DNA of 7,152 nt from Flavobacteriales bacterium (GTDB lineage: Bacteria; Bacteroidota; Bacteroidia; Flavobacteriales_D; Sanyastnellaceae), in contig CANHIV010000044.1 of the NCBI GenBank assembly GCA_947460525.1, positions 1-7,152 of the forward strand, read 5' to 3'. Of the stretch, positions 1 to 6,036 are shown in pieces. Under the pieces are notes generated by a model, which saw nothing but the letters and a program-made list of their open reading frames with translations, was not told the origin of the DNA and ran no database searches. Made by a program: the position numbers and the translations under genes. Each line of letters opens with the position of its first letter. Position 1 is the first letter of the stretch.

Positions 1-1
1 A

Positions 2-73
2 GATTGCGGGGACATCAGTAATTTGGAGACCTACTATTTTACACGACACATCTGGGAAGAAACCAATTATTAA
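2..73 (+). CDS. possible 3' end of an unidentified gene (partial, cut by window edge)
   Basis: A frame open from the first bases gives 23 residues ending in ETYYFTRHIWEETNY and a TAA stop at 71-73. Its start lies outside the window and I do not recognise the family. Codon first positions are rich in G and A, as in coding DNA, but the stretch is too short to be decisive. The next frame is also open (stop at 84-86), so even the reading frame is uncertain. After the stop the DNA becomes AT-rich and loses coding character, which fits a gene end. Confidence 0.3.
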   Translation, partial: DCGDISNLETYYFTRHIWEETNY

Positions 74-175
74 GTTCAGAAATTGATTATCGGTTGAATA
101 TTTTTATCATCCATTTGAATAAAATCAAGTCGATTAAAAAAAATGAAAAATAATGATTCACAAGAAGTAACTGTC

Positions 176-207
176 TCGTCCTAAATTGGGTTTACAAAAA
201 AGGACGA
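176..207. repeat. 7-bp inverted repeat TCGTCCT/AGGACGA, possible degraded IS end
   Basis: TCGTCCT (176-182) pairs perfectly with AGGACGA (201-207) around an 18-nt AT-rich loop. The left arm is preceded by CTG, giving the string TGTCTCGTCCTAAATT from 172. A TG-starting end followed by a near-terminal inverted repeat resembles insertion-sequence termini as I remember them in Bacteroidota, but no transposase or second end is present. Neither strand has a T-run just after the stem, so it is not a normal intrinsic terminator. A structured 3' region of the neighbouring leftward transcript is the alternative. Confidence 0.3.
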
Positions 208-262
208 ATCAAAAAAGGCAAACCAACTTTTGGAAGAGACCAATACTGTTTTACTTGATTCG
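205..262 (-). repeat. 8-bp inverted repeat spanning the 3' end of the secreted-protein gene
   Basis: CGAATCAA (205-212) is the reverse complement of TTGATTCG (255-262), with 42 nt between. On the minus strand the first arm is made of the last sense codons of the secreted-protein gene. The second arm is followed within three bases by a run of T, so a large hairpin with a terminator-like tail is possible. The loop is long for an intrinsic terminator, and the arm overlaps the other inverted repeat at 205-207, so the two structures exclude each other. Chance pairing is possible. Confidence 0.25.
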
Positions 263-766
263 AAAAGAATTCAAAATCTCTTGTCCTTCTTTTTCAAATT
301 CTGCGTAACTACTGGCTTCTGTGGTCAGCGTCAAGATGTACAATGTGCCATTTTTGTAATACAAACTTTGTAACCACTGCAAATGCAGTTGCCCCATGTC
401 TCCAGAATAAGCCAGTTCATAGTATTCTCCGTTTTGGTTGTTTTTAACCGAACTGGAAATGATCTTGGAATTGCCCAATAGCTTGGCAATGGAGGCCTCG
501 GTGCTTTGAATGATGGCTTGCAAATCCATCTCTGCTGGATTAACTTCCTGCATAATCAGATTTATATTCTCTCTGAAATCTTCTTCCTTAGTAATGTCTG
601 CAGCTGAATACAAAATAAAGGTGGTGCCCATGGACTTGCTTTCATCCAATTGATAGGTGGTTGGATACATAATGGAAAATTCTTCCTTATCCAAGGTGTT
701 TGTGCTTTGTGCGCCAACCCACTGGGTCAACAAAACAAATAAAAGGAGGGTGATGGTATTTTTCAT
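251..766 (-). CDS. secreted PsbP/DUF1795-like protein
   Basis: This is a 171-residue exported protein of unknown function. Residues 1-19 form a signal peptide: Lys2, a hydrophobic core TLLLFVLL, and a likely signal peptidase I site after Gly-Ala, so the mature protein starts at Gln20. There is no lipobox cysteine, so it is probably periplasmic or secreted rather than a lipoprotein. The mature part begins with FSIMYP and ends with a strand-helix pattern (YILTLTTEASSYAEFEKEGQEILNSFRI, shown here in part by its SSYAEFEKEG core) typical of the PsbP/Mog1-like and DUF1795 fold. No enzymatic motif is visible. The ATG at 766 is preferred; the frame extends two codons to a TTG at 772, inside the terminator T-tract. 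The gene follows sucA by 36 nt on the same strand, with a terminator between them. Family placement is by fold pattern only; the function is unknown. Confidence 0.72.
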   Translation of the reverse strand: MKNTITLLLFVLLTQWVGAQSTNTLDKEEFSIMYPTTYQLDESKSMGTTFILYSAADITKEEDFRENINLIMQEVNPAEMDLQAIIQSTEASIAKLLGNSKIISSSVKNNQNGEYYELAYSGDMGQLHLQWLQSLYYKNGTLYILTLTTEASSYAEFEKEGQEILNSFRIK

Positions 767-770
767 ATTC

Positions 771-798
771 AAAAAAAAAGACCGGTTGCCCGGTCTTT
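771..798 (-). terminator. intrinsic terminator of sucA
   Basis: A perfect 9-bp stem pairs 777-785 (AAAGACCGG) with 790-798 (CCGGTCTTT) around a 4-nt loop. Read on the minus strand, the stem runs directly into a T-run (nine T counting the three in the stem, 771-779). It starts 5 nt after the sucA stop codon, which is the classic position. The T-run ends only 4 nt before the ATG of the next gene at 766. That gene must therefore depend on read-through or on a promoter inside the end of sucA. Confidence 0.88.
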
Positions 799-802
799 GA
801 AA

Positions 803-3511
803 TTAACTAAACAATTGATCCATGACTTGTTTCATTCTGGCGTCGTGCATTTTGCTGGATCCTGCAGCAGGAGAGGCTTGCGCAGGGTAGGCCACCACGT
901 CGATGTTGGTTTTTCTCATCATGCGCATGATGTAACTCCAAGCGCCCATGTTTTCTGGCTCTTCTTGTGCCCATACCAACTCCACATTTTTTCCGTACCC
1001 TTGGAGGATTTTATCCAAGGCTTTTTGTGGGAAGGGATACAATTGCTCCAATCGCACAAAGGCCATGTCTTTTACTTTTCTCGCCTCTCTTTCTTCACAC
1101 ATTTCATAGTACATCTTGCCTGTGCAAAGCACTACTTTTTTCACTTTCTTCTTGTCTACGGCGTTGTCATCCATGACCATTTCAAAATTGCCTTTGGCCA
1201 TTTCCTTGATGCTGCTCACCGCCTTGGGGTGACGCAACAATTTCTTGGGTGTAAAGACAATCAAGGGCTTGCGGAAGGGTTGCTTCACTTGCTTGCGCAA
1301 CAAATGGAAGAAATTTGCGGGTGTCGTGATGTCACAAACCTGCATGTTCTCTTCAGCGCACAATTGTAAAAATCTCTCCATTCTGCCCGAACTGTGCTCA
1401 GAGCCTTGACCTTCATATCCGTGCGGCAAGAACATCACCAGACCATTCATGCTTCCCCATTTGTCCTCTGCTGCCGCAATGAACTGGTCAATCATGATTT
1501 GTGCACCGTTATTGAAATCACCAAATTGCGCTTCCCAGATGGTTAATCCATTGGGGGTTCCAAATGCATATCCGTAATCATATCCCAAGACACCGTACTC
1601 ACTCAACAAAGAGTTGAAAATGCGCAGGGGGGCTTGTTTGTCTGATAATAAATTTAATGGGATAAATTCTTTCTCTTGGTCTTCGTCTGTCTTCACAACC
1701 GCATGACGATGCGAGAATGTTCCGCGTTCCACATCTTGACCCGAAATGCGGATGGGATGTCCTTCTTCTAACAATGTTGCATAAGCCAAAAGCTCTCCCA
1801 TTGCCCAGTCCAACTGATCATTTTTGATCATGTTGATGCGGTCTTCAAATACCTTTTCGGTTTTTCTGAAGAACTTTTCACCGCTGGGTAAGGTGGACAT
1901 TTTGGTTCCCAACTCTTTCAATTTCTTTTCAGCAACTGCGGTTTTAGTGGCAGTATCGAAATCCTCAGCTGTCGCAAAACGGACGTCTTTCCAAGTTTCT
2001 TCCAAGAAGTGTTTGACAAATGCCTTGTTCTTGGTTTTGGCTTTTTCTAGGCTAATGTCCAAATGTCCTTCAAAAGACTGGCGCATTTCTTCCGCTTCTT
2101 CTTGCGTCAAGTTGCCTTCAGCCATCAACTGCTTTAAGTACAATTCACGCAAGCTCAAATGAGAGGCGATGTGCTTGTACAAAGAAGGTTGCGTGAACTT
2201 GGGTTCATCTCCTTCGTTGTGCCCGTATTTGCGGTAGCCCAACAAATCGATGAAAATATCCATGTTGTATTTTTCACGGTATTCCAATGCCCAATGCATG
2301 GCCGTGATTACGGCTTCAACATCGTCTGCATTGACGTGGAAAACGGGGCACAAAGTAGTTTTGGCTACATCTGTGCAATACGTTGAGGAGCGCGCGTCCA
2401 AATAATTGGTAGTGAAACCCACTTGGTTGTTGGTCACGATGTGAATGGTGCCTCCGGTTCTGTATCCATCCAATAAGGCCATTTGCACTACTTCATACAC
2501 GATGCCTTGTCCGGCTATCGCTGCATCTCCGTGCACCAAAATGGGAACAATTTTCTTTTCGTCTTTGATGTAATGATCAATCTTGGCGCGTGTCAATCCT
2601 TCAACTACGGGATTTACCGCCTCCAAGTGAGAAGGGTTGGGACAAAGGGTAACGTGGACATTGTGTCCATTGACTGTGATGTCGCGTGAGTACCCCAAAT
2701 GGTACTTTACGTCACCGTCCATGTTGCCTTCAAATTCAACACCAGCAAATTCACGGAAAATTTCTTCTTGTGGTTTTTCTAGGATATTGGTCAGTACATT
2801 CAAGCGACCGCGGTGGGCCATCCCGATGACAAACTCTTCGATTCCCATCTCCGCTCCTTTTTTCACTACGTAGTCCATGGCTGGAACTACAGCTTCGCAT
2901 CCTTCAACGCTGAAGCGTTTTTGTCCCACAAATTTCTTATGGATGTATTGCTCAAACAAAGACGCTTTGGAAGTCATATCAAAGATATTCTTCTTCTCTT
3001 CTTTGGAATACTTGGGTTTGTTTACCGCTTCGATCTTCGATCTCAACCATTCTACACGTTCGGGTTCACGGATGTACATGAACTCCACACCGATGCTTTG
3101 GCAATAGGAATTTTCCAAATGCGCAATGATGTCTTTCAATTTGGCATCACCCAAACCCACATCAGTTCCAGCGTGGAAAGTTTCCTCTAAATCCGCAGCG
3201 GTAAGGCCAAAATTCTCGATGGCCAAAGTGGGGTTGTATTTTCTGCGCTCACGCACTGGATTGGTCTTGGTGAACAAGTGGCCGCGTGTACGGTAGGCGT
3301 TGATAAGGCTAATCACTTTGAATTCCTTGGAGGTCACCGCATTCATGCGGCTGCCATCCGGAAGAACAGGATAGCTTTCATTTTGGAATTCAAATCCCTC
3401 AAAAAATCTTTTCCAAGAGATGTCCAAGCTGTCGGGATCTTGCTTGTATTGTTGATACAATGCGTCTATCGTCTGGATATCGGCATTTCCCAAAAATTGA
3501 TCTGAACTCAT
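803..3511 (-). CDS. sucA: 2-oxoglutarate dehydrogenase E1 component (thiamine-diphosphate dependent)
   Basis: E1 decarboxylates 2-oxoglutarate and transfers the succinyl group to the lipoyl domain of E2 in the TCA cycle; it is cytoplasmic. At 902 residues it is about the usual length. Residues 1-45 (FLGNADIQTIDALYQQYKQDP onward) are the N-terminal E2-contact segment. The E1 thiamine domain carries AHRGR (232-236) and NPSHLE (292-297), which hold the conserved active-site histidines. The ThDP/Mg motif runs from GDA (328-330) to NNQ (361-363). The transketolase-type pyrimidine domain follows (about 565-760), with GQDVERGTFSHRHA (591-604) and LPHGYEGQGSEHSSGR (695-710). The C-terminal domain ends with ASPAAGS. 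There is no fused E2 catalytic domain, unlike the actinobacterial KGD type. The start at 3511 gives the expected N-terminus. It lies 56 nt after the uup-like gene. No sucB is present in the window: the next gene downstream is an unrelated secreted protein. Confidence 0.97.
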   Translation of the reverse strand: MSSDQFLGNADIQTIDALYQQYKQDPDSLDISWKRFFEGFEFQNESYPVLPDGSRMNAVTSKEFKVISLINAYRTRGHLFTKTNPVRERRKYNPTLAIENFGLTAADLEETFHAGTDVGLGDAKLKDIIAHLENSYCQSIGVEFMYIREPERVEWLRSKIEAVNKPKYSKEEKKNIFDMTSKASLFEQYIHKKFVGQKRFSVEGCEAVVPAMDYVVKKGAEMGIEEFVIGMAHRGRLNVLTNILEKPQEEIFREFAGVEFEGNMDGDVKYHLGYSRDITVNGHNVHVTLCPNPSHLEAVNPVVEGLTRAKIDHYIKDEKKIVPILVHGDAAIAGQGIVYEVVQMALLDGYRTGGTIHIVTNNQVGFTTNYLDARSSTYCTDVAKTTLCPVFHVNADDVEAVITAMHWALEYREKYNMDIFIDLLGYRKYGHNEGDEPKFTQPSLYKHIASHLSLRELYLKQLMAEGNLTQEEAEEMRQSFEGHLDISLEKAKTKNKAFVKHFLEETWKDVRFATAEDFDTATKTAVAEKKLKELGTKMSTLPSGEKFFRKTEKVFEDRINMIKNDQLDWAMGELLAYATLLEEGHPIRISGQDVERGTFSHRHAVVKTDEDQEKEFIPLNLLSDKQAPLRIFNSLLSEYGVLGYDYGYAFGTPNGLTIWEAQFGDFNNGAQIMIDQFIAAAEDKWGSMNGLVMFLPHGYEGQGSEHSSGRMERFLQLCAEENMQVCDITTPANFFHLLRKQVKQPFRKPLIVFTPKKLLRHPKAVSSIKEMAKGNFEMVMDDNAVDKKKVKKVVLCTGKMYYEMCEEREARKVKDMAFVRLEQLYPFPQKALDKILQGYGKNVELVWAQEEPENMGAWSYIMRMMRKTNIDVVAYPAQASPAAGSSKMHDARMKQVMDQLFS

Positions 3512-3537
3512 GCTTTATTTTTCTGCAAATTCGCGGG

Positions 3538-3545
3538 TAAAGATA
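3538..3545 (-). promoter_or_regulatory. possible -7 element of sucA (TATCTTTA)
   Basis: In the 56-nt gap between the uup-like gene and sucA the minus strand reads TATCTTTA, one base off the Bacteroidota -7 box TAnnTTTG. It would give a leader of about 22 nt containing an A-rich stretch (AGAAAAATAAAG) just before the ATG. No TTG is seen at the expected -33 distance, so the element is incomplete. sucA may also be transcribed from upstream together with the uup-like gene, because no terminator is visible between them. Confidence 0.35.
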
Positions 3546-3567
3546 AGGTCAGATAAAAAGGGGTGGT

Positions 3568-5418
3568 CTATATTTTTTCAGAAAGTTCTAACCAACGCAT
3601 CTCAAGGGTATTGAGCTCTTCAACCACCTTGGATAGGGCTTCTGAGACTTTCATGAGTTTGTCATGTTGATCCAAAACTGTTTGTAACTCGGCTTCCAAT
3701 AGGCCTTTTTGAGCTTCCAATTCAGGCATTCTTTTTTCAAGTTGATCCCATTCATATTTCTCTTTGAAACTCAGTTTTTTTGGACCTGCAGTGGTGTTGG
3801 CTTTGTTTTCTGCAGGTGCTGTGGCCTCTGCTTTTTTTGAAGTAGGCGTTGCATCTTGGTCGTCTCTAAACTGTTGATAGGATCCCAAGATGTCTTTGAC
3901 ATTGCCTTGGCCGTCCAACACAAAAAGATGGTCCACCAATTTGTCCAAGAAATATCGGTCATGGGAAACGATGACAAGGCAACCGGGATAGGATTGCAGA
4001 TATTCTTCCAAAGCCGCTAGGGTGAAGACATCCAGGTCGTTGGTGGGCTCGTCCAAGATCAAGAAATTGGGATTCTTCATCAACAAGAGCAGCAACTGCA
4101 AACGTTTTTTTTCTCCTCCGCTCAGCGCATCAACGAGGTTGAAATGCATGTGTTTGGGAAATAGAAAGCGCTCCAGCATCTGCGCGGCAGTGATGGTTCG
4201 GCCTTTGGTGAGCGGTATAAATTCTGCGATATCGCGAACAGCCTCAATCAATCGAAGACCCTCTTTCAGGGGTTCCATGTTTTGGCGGTAGTAGCCCATG
4301 ACAACGGTTTCACCCACCACTACTTTTCCGCCATCGGGTTCTTCATTGAGGGTCATCAATTTGAGCAACGTCGTTTTTCCAGCCCCGTTGGGACCAACGA
4401 GTCCCACGCGTTCACCGGTTTTGAAAACGTAATCCCAACCATTGAGGACTTTTTTCTCGCCCCAATGTTTTTTCACCCGGTGAAACTCCACAATCTTGCT
4501 CCCCAAGCGGCTCATGTTGATTTCAGGAGAAAGCTCTTGCGCCTCAGGGTTTTTTCTAACGTTGTCTTTCAACTCTTGGAAGCGATCCATTCTGCTCTTG
4601 CTCTTGACTGTTCTGGCGCGCGGCATGGTACGGGCCCAAACCAACTCACGGCGGAAGAGGTTCATTTGCTTGTCATGGGTGGCTTGTTCCTGCGTTTCTC
4701 TCTCCGCTTTCTTTTCCAAGTAGTAGCTGAAATTGCCTTTGTACTTGTACAGTTGGCCATTTTCCAATTCCAAGATTTCGTCCGTGATATTTTCCAAGAA
4801 ATACCTGTCGTGCGTGATCATGAAAAGCGTCATGTGTGAGCGCGTCAGGAAATTTTCCAGCCATTCAATCATGTCCAAATCCAAGTGATTGGTAGGCTCA
4901 TCGAGCAATAAAAAATCAGGCTCTTCAATGAGTACCTTGGCCAGTGCCACTCGGCGTTGTTGACCACCGCTCAATTGACCAGCAGGGGTATTCCATTCAT
5001 GAAGATTCAAAGCACCCAAAACCTGTTTCATTTTGGCTTCGTATTCCCAGGCGCCTGTCGCATCCATTTTGGACATAGGAATGTCCAGGGATAAGTCATT
5101 GGCCAGCGCATGCTCATATTCAGCAATCGCTTGGCTCATGTTGTTTTTGGACTGAAGGACGTTGTCAAGAATGGATTTGTTGTGATCGAGATGCGGGTTT
5201 TGTTCCAGATAGCTTACCCGCACTTCTTTGTTGTAAATTACCTTCCCTTCGTCTGGCGTGTCTTTGCCAAAAAGGATATTCATCAAAGTGGTTTTTCCAG
5301 AACCATTGCGTGCCAAGAGGGCCACTTTTTGACCTTTTTCGATTCCGAATTGAAGGTTATTAAAAAGTTCGCGGACGCCAAAGCGTTTGGAAAGGTTTTC
5401 TACCGATAGGTAATTCAT
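3568..5418 (-). CDS. uup: ABC-F family ATPase, Uup type
   Basis: A soluble tandem ABC ATPase of 616 residues with no membrane segments. NBD1 has Walker A ARNGSGKT (36-43), signature LSGGQ (149-153), Walker B LLLDEPTNHLD with catalytic Glu174, and switch His203. The ABC-F arm/linker lies at about 235-305, with a conserved basic stretch (256-280, containing RRELVW, PRART and KSKSRMDRF) typical of Uup. NBD2 has GPNGAGKTT (342-350), LSGGE (432-436), DEPTNDLD with Glu457, and His486. A low-complexity Ala/Thr/Lys spacer (about 522-547) leads to a charged C-terminal coiled coil (548-616), the domain that marks Uup among ABC-F proteins. Family members act on ribosomes or on branched DNA. The first Walker A glycine is Ala36. 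The start at 5418 (MNYLSVENLSKRFG) matches the family; the frame stays open to 5877 only antisense to elaA, and an ATG at 5436 lies upstream of the likely promoter box. Confidence 0.93.
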   Translation of the reverse strand: MNYLSVENLSKRFGVRELFNNLQFGIEKGQKVALLARNGSGKTTLMNILFGKDTPDEGKVIYNKEVRVSYLEQNPHLDHNKSILDNVLQSKNNMSQAIAEYEHALANDLSLDIPMSKMDATGAWEYEAKMKQVLGALNLHEWNTPAGQLSGGQQRRVALAKVLIEEPDFLLLDEPTNHLDLDMIEWLENFLTRSHMTLFMITHDRYFLENITDEILELENGQLYKYKGNFSYYLEKKAERETQEQATHDKQMNLFRRELVWARTMPRARTVKSKSRMDRFQELKDNVRKNPEAQELSPEINMSRLGSKIVEFHRVKKHWGEKKVLNGWDYVFKTGERVGLVGPNGAGKTTLLKLMTLNEEPDGGKVVVGETVVMGYYRQNMEPLKEGLRLIEAVRDIAEFIPLTKGRTITAAQMLERFLFPKHMHFNLVDALSGGEKKRLQLLLLLMKNPNFLILDEPTNDLDVFTLAALEEYLQSYPGCLVIVSHDRYFLDKLVDHLFVLDGQGNVKDILGSYQQFRDDQDATPTSKKAEATAPAENKANTTAGPKKLSFKEKYEWDQLEKRMPELEAQKGLLEAELQTVLDQHDKLMKVSEALSKVVEELNTLEMRWLELSEKI

Positions 5419-5422
5419 GGCG

Positions 5423-5430
5423 CAAAAATA
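5423..5430 (-). promoter_or_regulatory. possible -7 element of the uup-like gene (TATTTTTG)
   Basis: The minus strand reads TATTTTTG, a full match to TAnnTTTG, ending 4 nt before the ATG at 5418. Transcription would start at or next to the start codon, so the mRNA would be leaderless or nearly so. No TTG is found at the usual -33 spacing, which lowers confidence. The element lies back to back with the elaA element inside the same 36-bp gap. Confidence 0.42.
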
Positions 5431-5441
5431 GGTCATTGAAT

Positions 5442-5449
5442 TACCTTCG
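5442..5449 (+). promoter_or_regulatory. possible -7 element of elaA (TACCTTCG)
   Basis: TACCTTCG differs by one base from TAnnTTTG and ends 5 nt before the ATG at 5455, again suggesting a leaderless or nearly leaderless transcript. A -33 TTG at normal spacing is not visible. It is 11 bp from the opposing uup element, so two polymerases could hardly bind at once. Confidence 0.4.
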
Positions 5450-5454
5450 TAGGG

Positions 5455-5904
5455 ATGAAAAATTTTCGATTGCTCAAAATGTCTGAAATGACCGCTTTGG
5501 AATGGCACAGGGTATTGGCGTTGCGCGCTGAGGTATTTGTGGTGGAGCAGAATTGCGCCTATCAAGATCCCGATGGGAAGGACGTTGTCTCGTATCATAT
5601 TTTGATGGAGAGTGGAGAAGAATTGGTGGCGTACGCCCGTTTGCTTCCTCCCGGGGTGAGTTACCCGGAAGCCTCCATAGGCAGAGTGGTGTCCTCCCCA
5701 AGAGTCAGAGGATTGGGCTGGGGCAAGACATTGATGGAAGTGGCCATTGCACAGACGCAGAAACAATTTGGGACAAATGAGATTTGTATTTCTGCGCAAT
5801 CGTATCTGTTGAAATTCTATCAGGATTTGGGATTTGTAGCAGAGGGAGAGGAGTATTTGGAGGATGATATTCCCCATTTTAAGATGCGGATGCAGTCAGT
5901 GTAA
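5455..5904 (+). CDS. elaA: ElaA-type GNAT family N-acetyltransferase
   Basis: A 149-residue single-domain acetyltransferase that would use acetyl-CoA; the acceptor of the ElaA family is not well defined. The family hallmark is LRAEVFVVEQNCAYQDPDGKD (23-43). The acetyl-CoA pyrophosphate-binding loop is R83-V-R-G-L-G88 in a SPRVRGLGWGKTLM context. The C-terminal half carries the AQSYLLKFYQDLGF motif (114-127) usual in GNATs, followed by DDIPHFKM. The start at 5455 keeps the first beta strand (FRLLKMSEM); starting at Met9 would remove it. The gene diverges from the uup-like gene with 36 bp between start codons. Nothing downstream suggests an operon: the araC-type gene has its own promoter-like element. 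Family assignment is firm, physiological role is not. Confidence 0.9.
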   Translation: MKNFRLLKMSEMTALEWHRVLALRAEVFVVEQNCAYQDPDGKDVVSYHILMESGEELVAYARLLPPGVSYPEASIGRVVSSPRVRGLGWGKTLMEVAIAQTQKQFGTNEICISAQSYLLKFYQDLGFVAEGEEYLEDDIPHFKMRMQSV

Positions 5905-5950
5905 CGGTGAATTGCAATAAAGCATCGGGTGGATGTCGGAGGCAAATCAA

Positions 5951-5973
5951 ACATTGTTACCATTGACCAATGT
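5951..5973. promoter_or_regulatory. inverted repeat ACATTG/CAATGT, candidate operator of the AraC-type gene
   Basis: ACATTG (5951-5956) is mirrored by CAATGT (5968-5973) with 11 nt between, and an inner copy CATTG (5961-5965) also pairs with CAATG (5968-5972). The repeat covers the candidate -33 TTG at 5963-5965. A regulator bound here could block or help polymerase, so autoregulation by the adjacent AraC protein is a natural guess. The arms are short and chance cannot be excluded. Confidence 0.3.
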
Positions 5974-5996
5974 GCGCCAAGTATTTTTTACATTTG
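5963..5996 (+). promoter_or_regulatory. probable promoter of the AraC-type gene (TTG-N23-TACATTTG)
   Basis: TACATTTG at 5989-5996 is a complete match to the Bacteroidota -7 consensus TAnnTTTG. A TTG at 5963-5965 lies 23 nt upstream, at the long end of the reported spacing. The -7 box ends one base before an in-frame ATG at 5998, so transcription would begin inside or after that codon. This supports translation from the ATG at 6037 with a leader of roughly 35 nt. Confidence 0.55.
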
Positions 5997-6036
5997 AATG
6001 CAGAAGAAATGCTATTTTAGTCTAGCTCGACTATCA

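Noticed and set aside
3..86. Alternative open frame at the left edge, ending in KPIIKFRN
   Set aside because: Also open, but runs into AT-rich non-coding-like DNA; neither frame can be proven, and the frame stopping at 71-73 has better first-position purine bias.
143..184. 13-codon frame starting ATGAAAAATAAT
   Set aside because: Too short, ends inside the inverted repeat, and has no ribosome-binding or promoter signal.
220..232. CCAA/TTGG mini-hairpin followed by a T-run on the minus strand
   Set aside because: Only four base pairs and separated from the T-run; not convincing as the terminator of the secreted-protein gene.
797..1369. 190-codon open frame on the plus strand
   Set aside because: It lies fully antisense to the well-supported sucA, has His/Phe-rich composition typical of a reverse-strand shadow, and shows no recognisable domain.
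4282..4839. 185-codon open frame on the plus strand
   Set aside because: It is antisense to the conserved NBD core of the uup-like gene and looks like a shadow of its codon bias.
5419..5877. Upstream extension of the uup-like frame by 153 codons on the minus strand
   Set aside because: The extension is antisense to elaA, has no ABC-F homology, and the family N-terminus begins exactly at the ATG at 5418.
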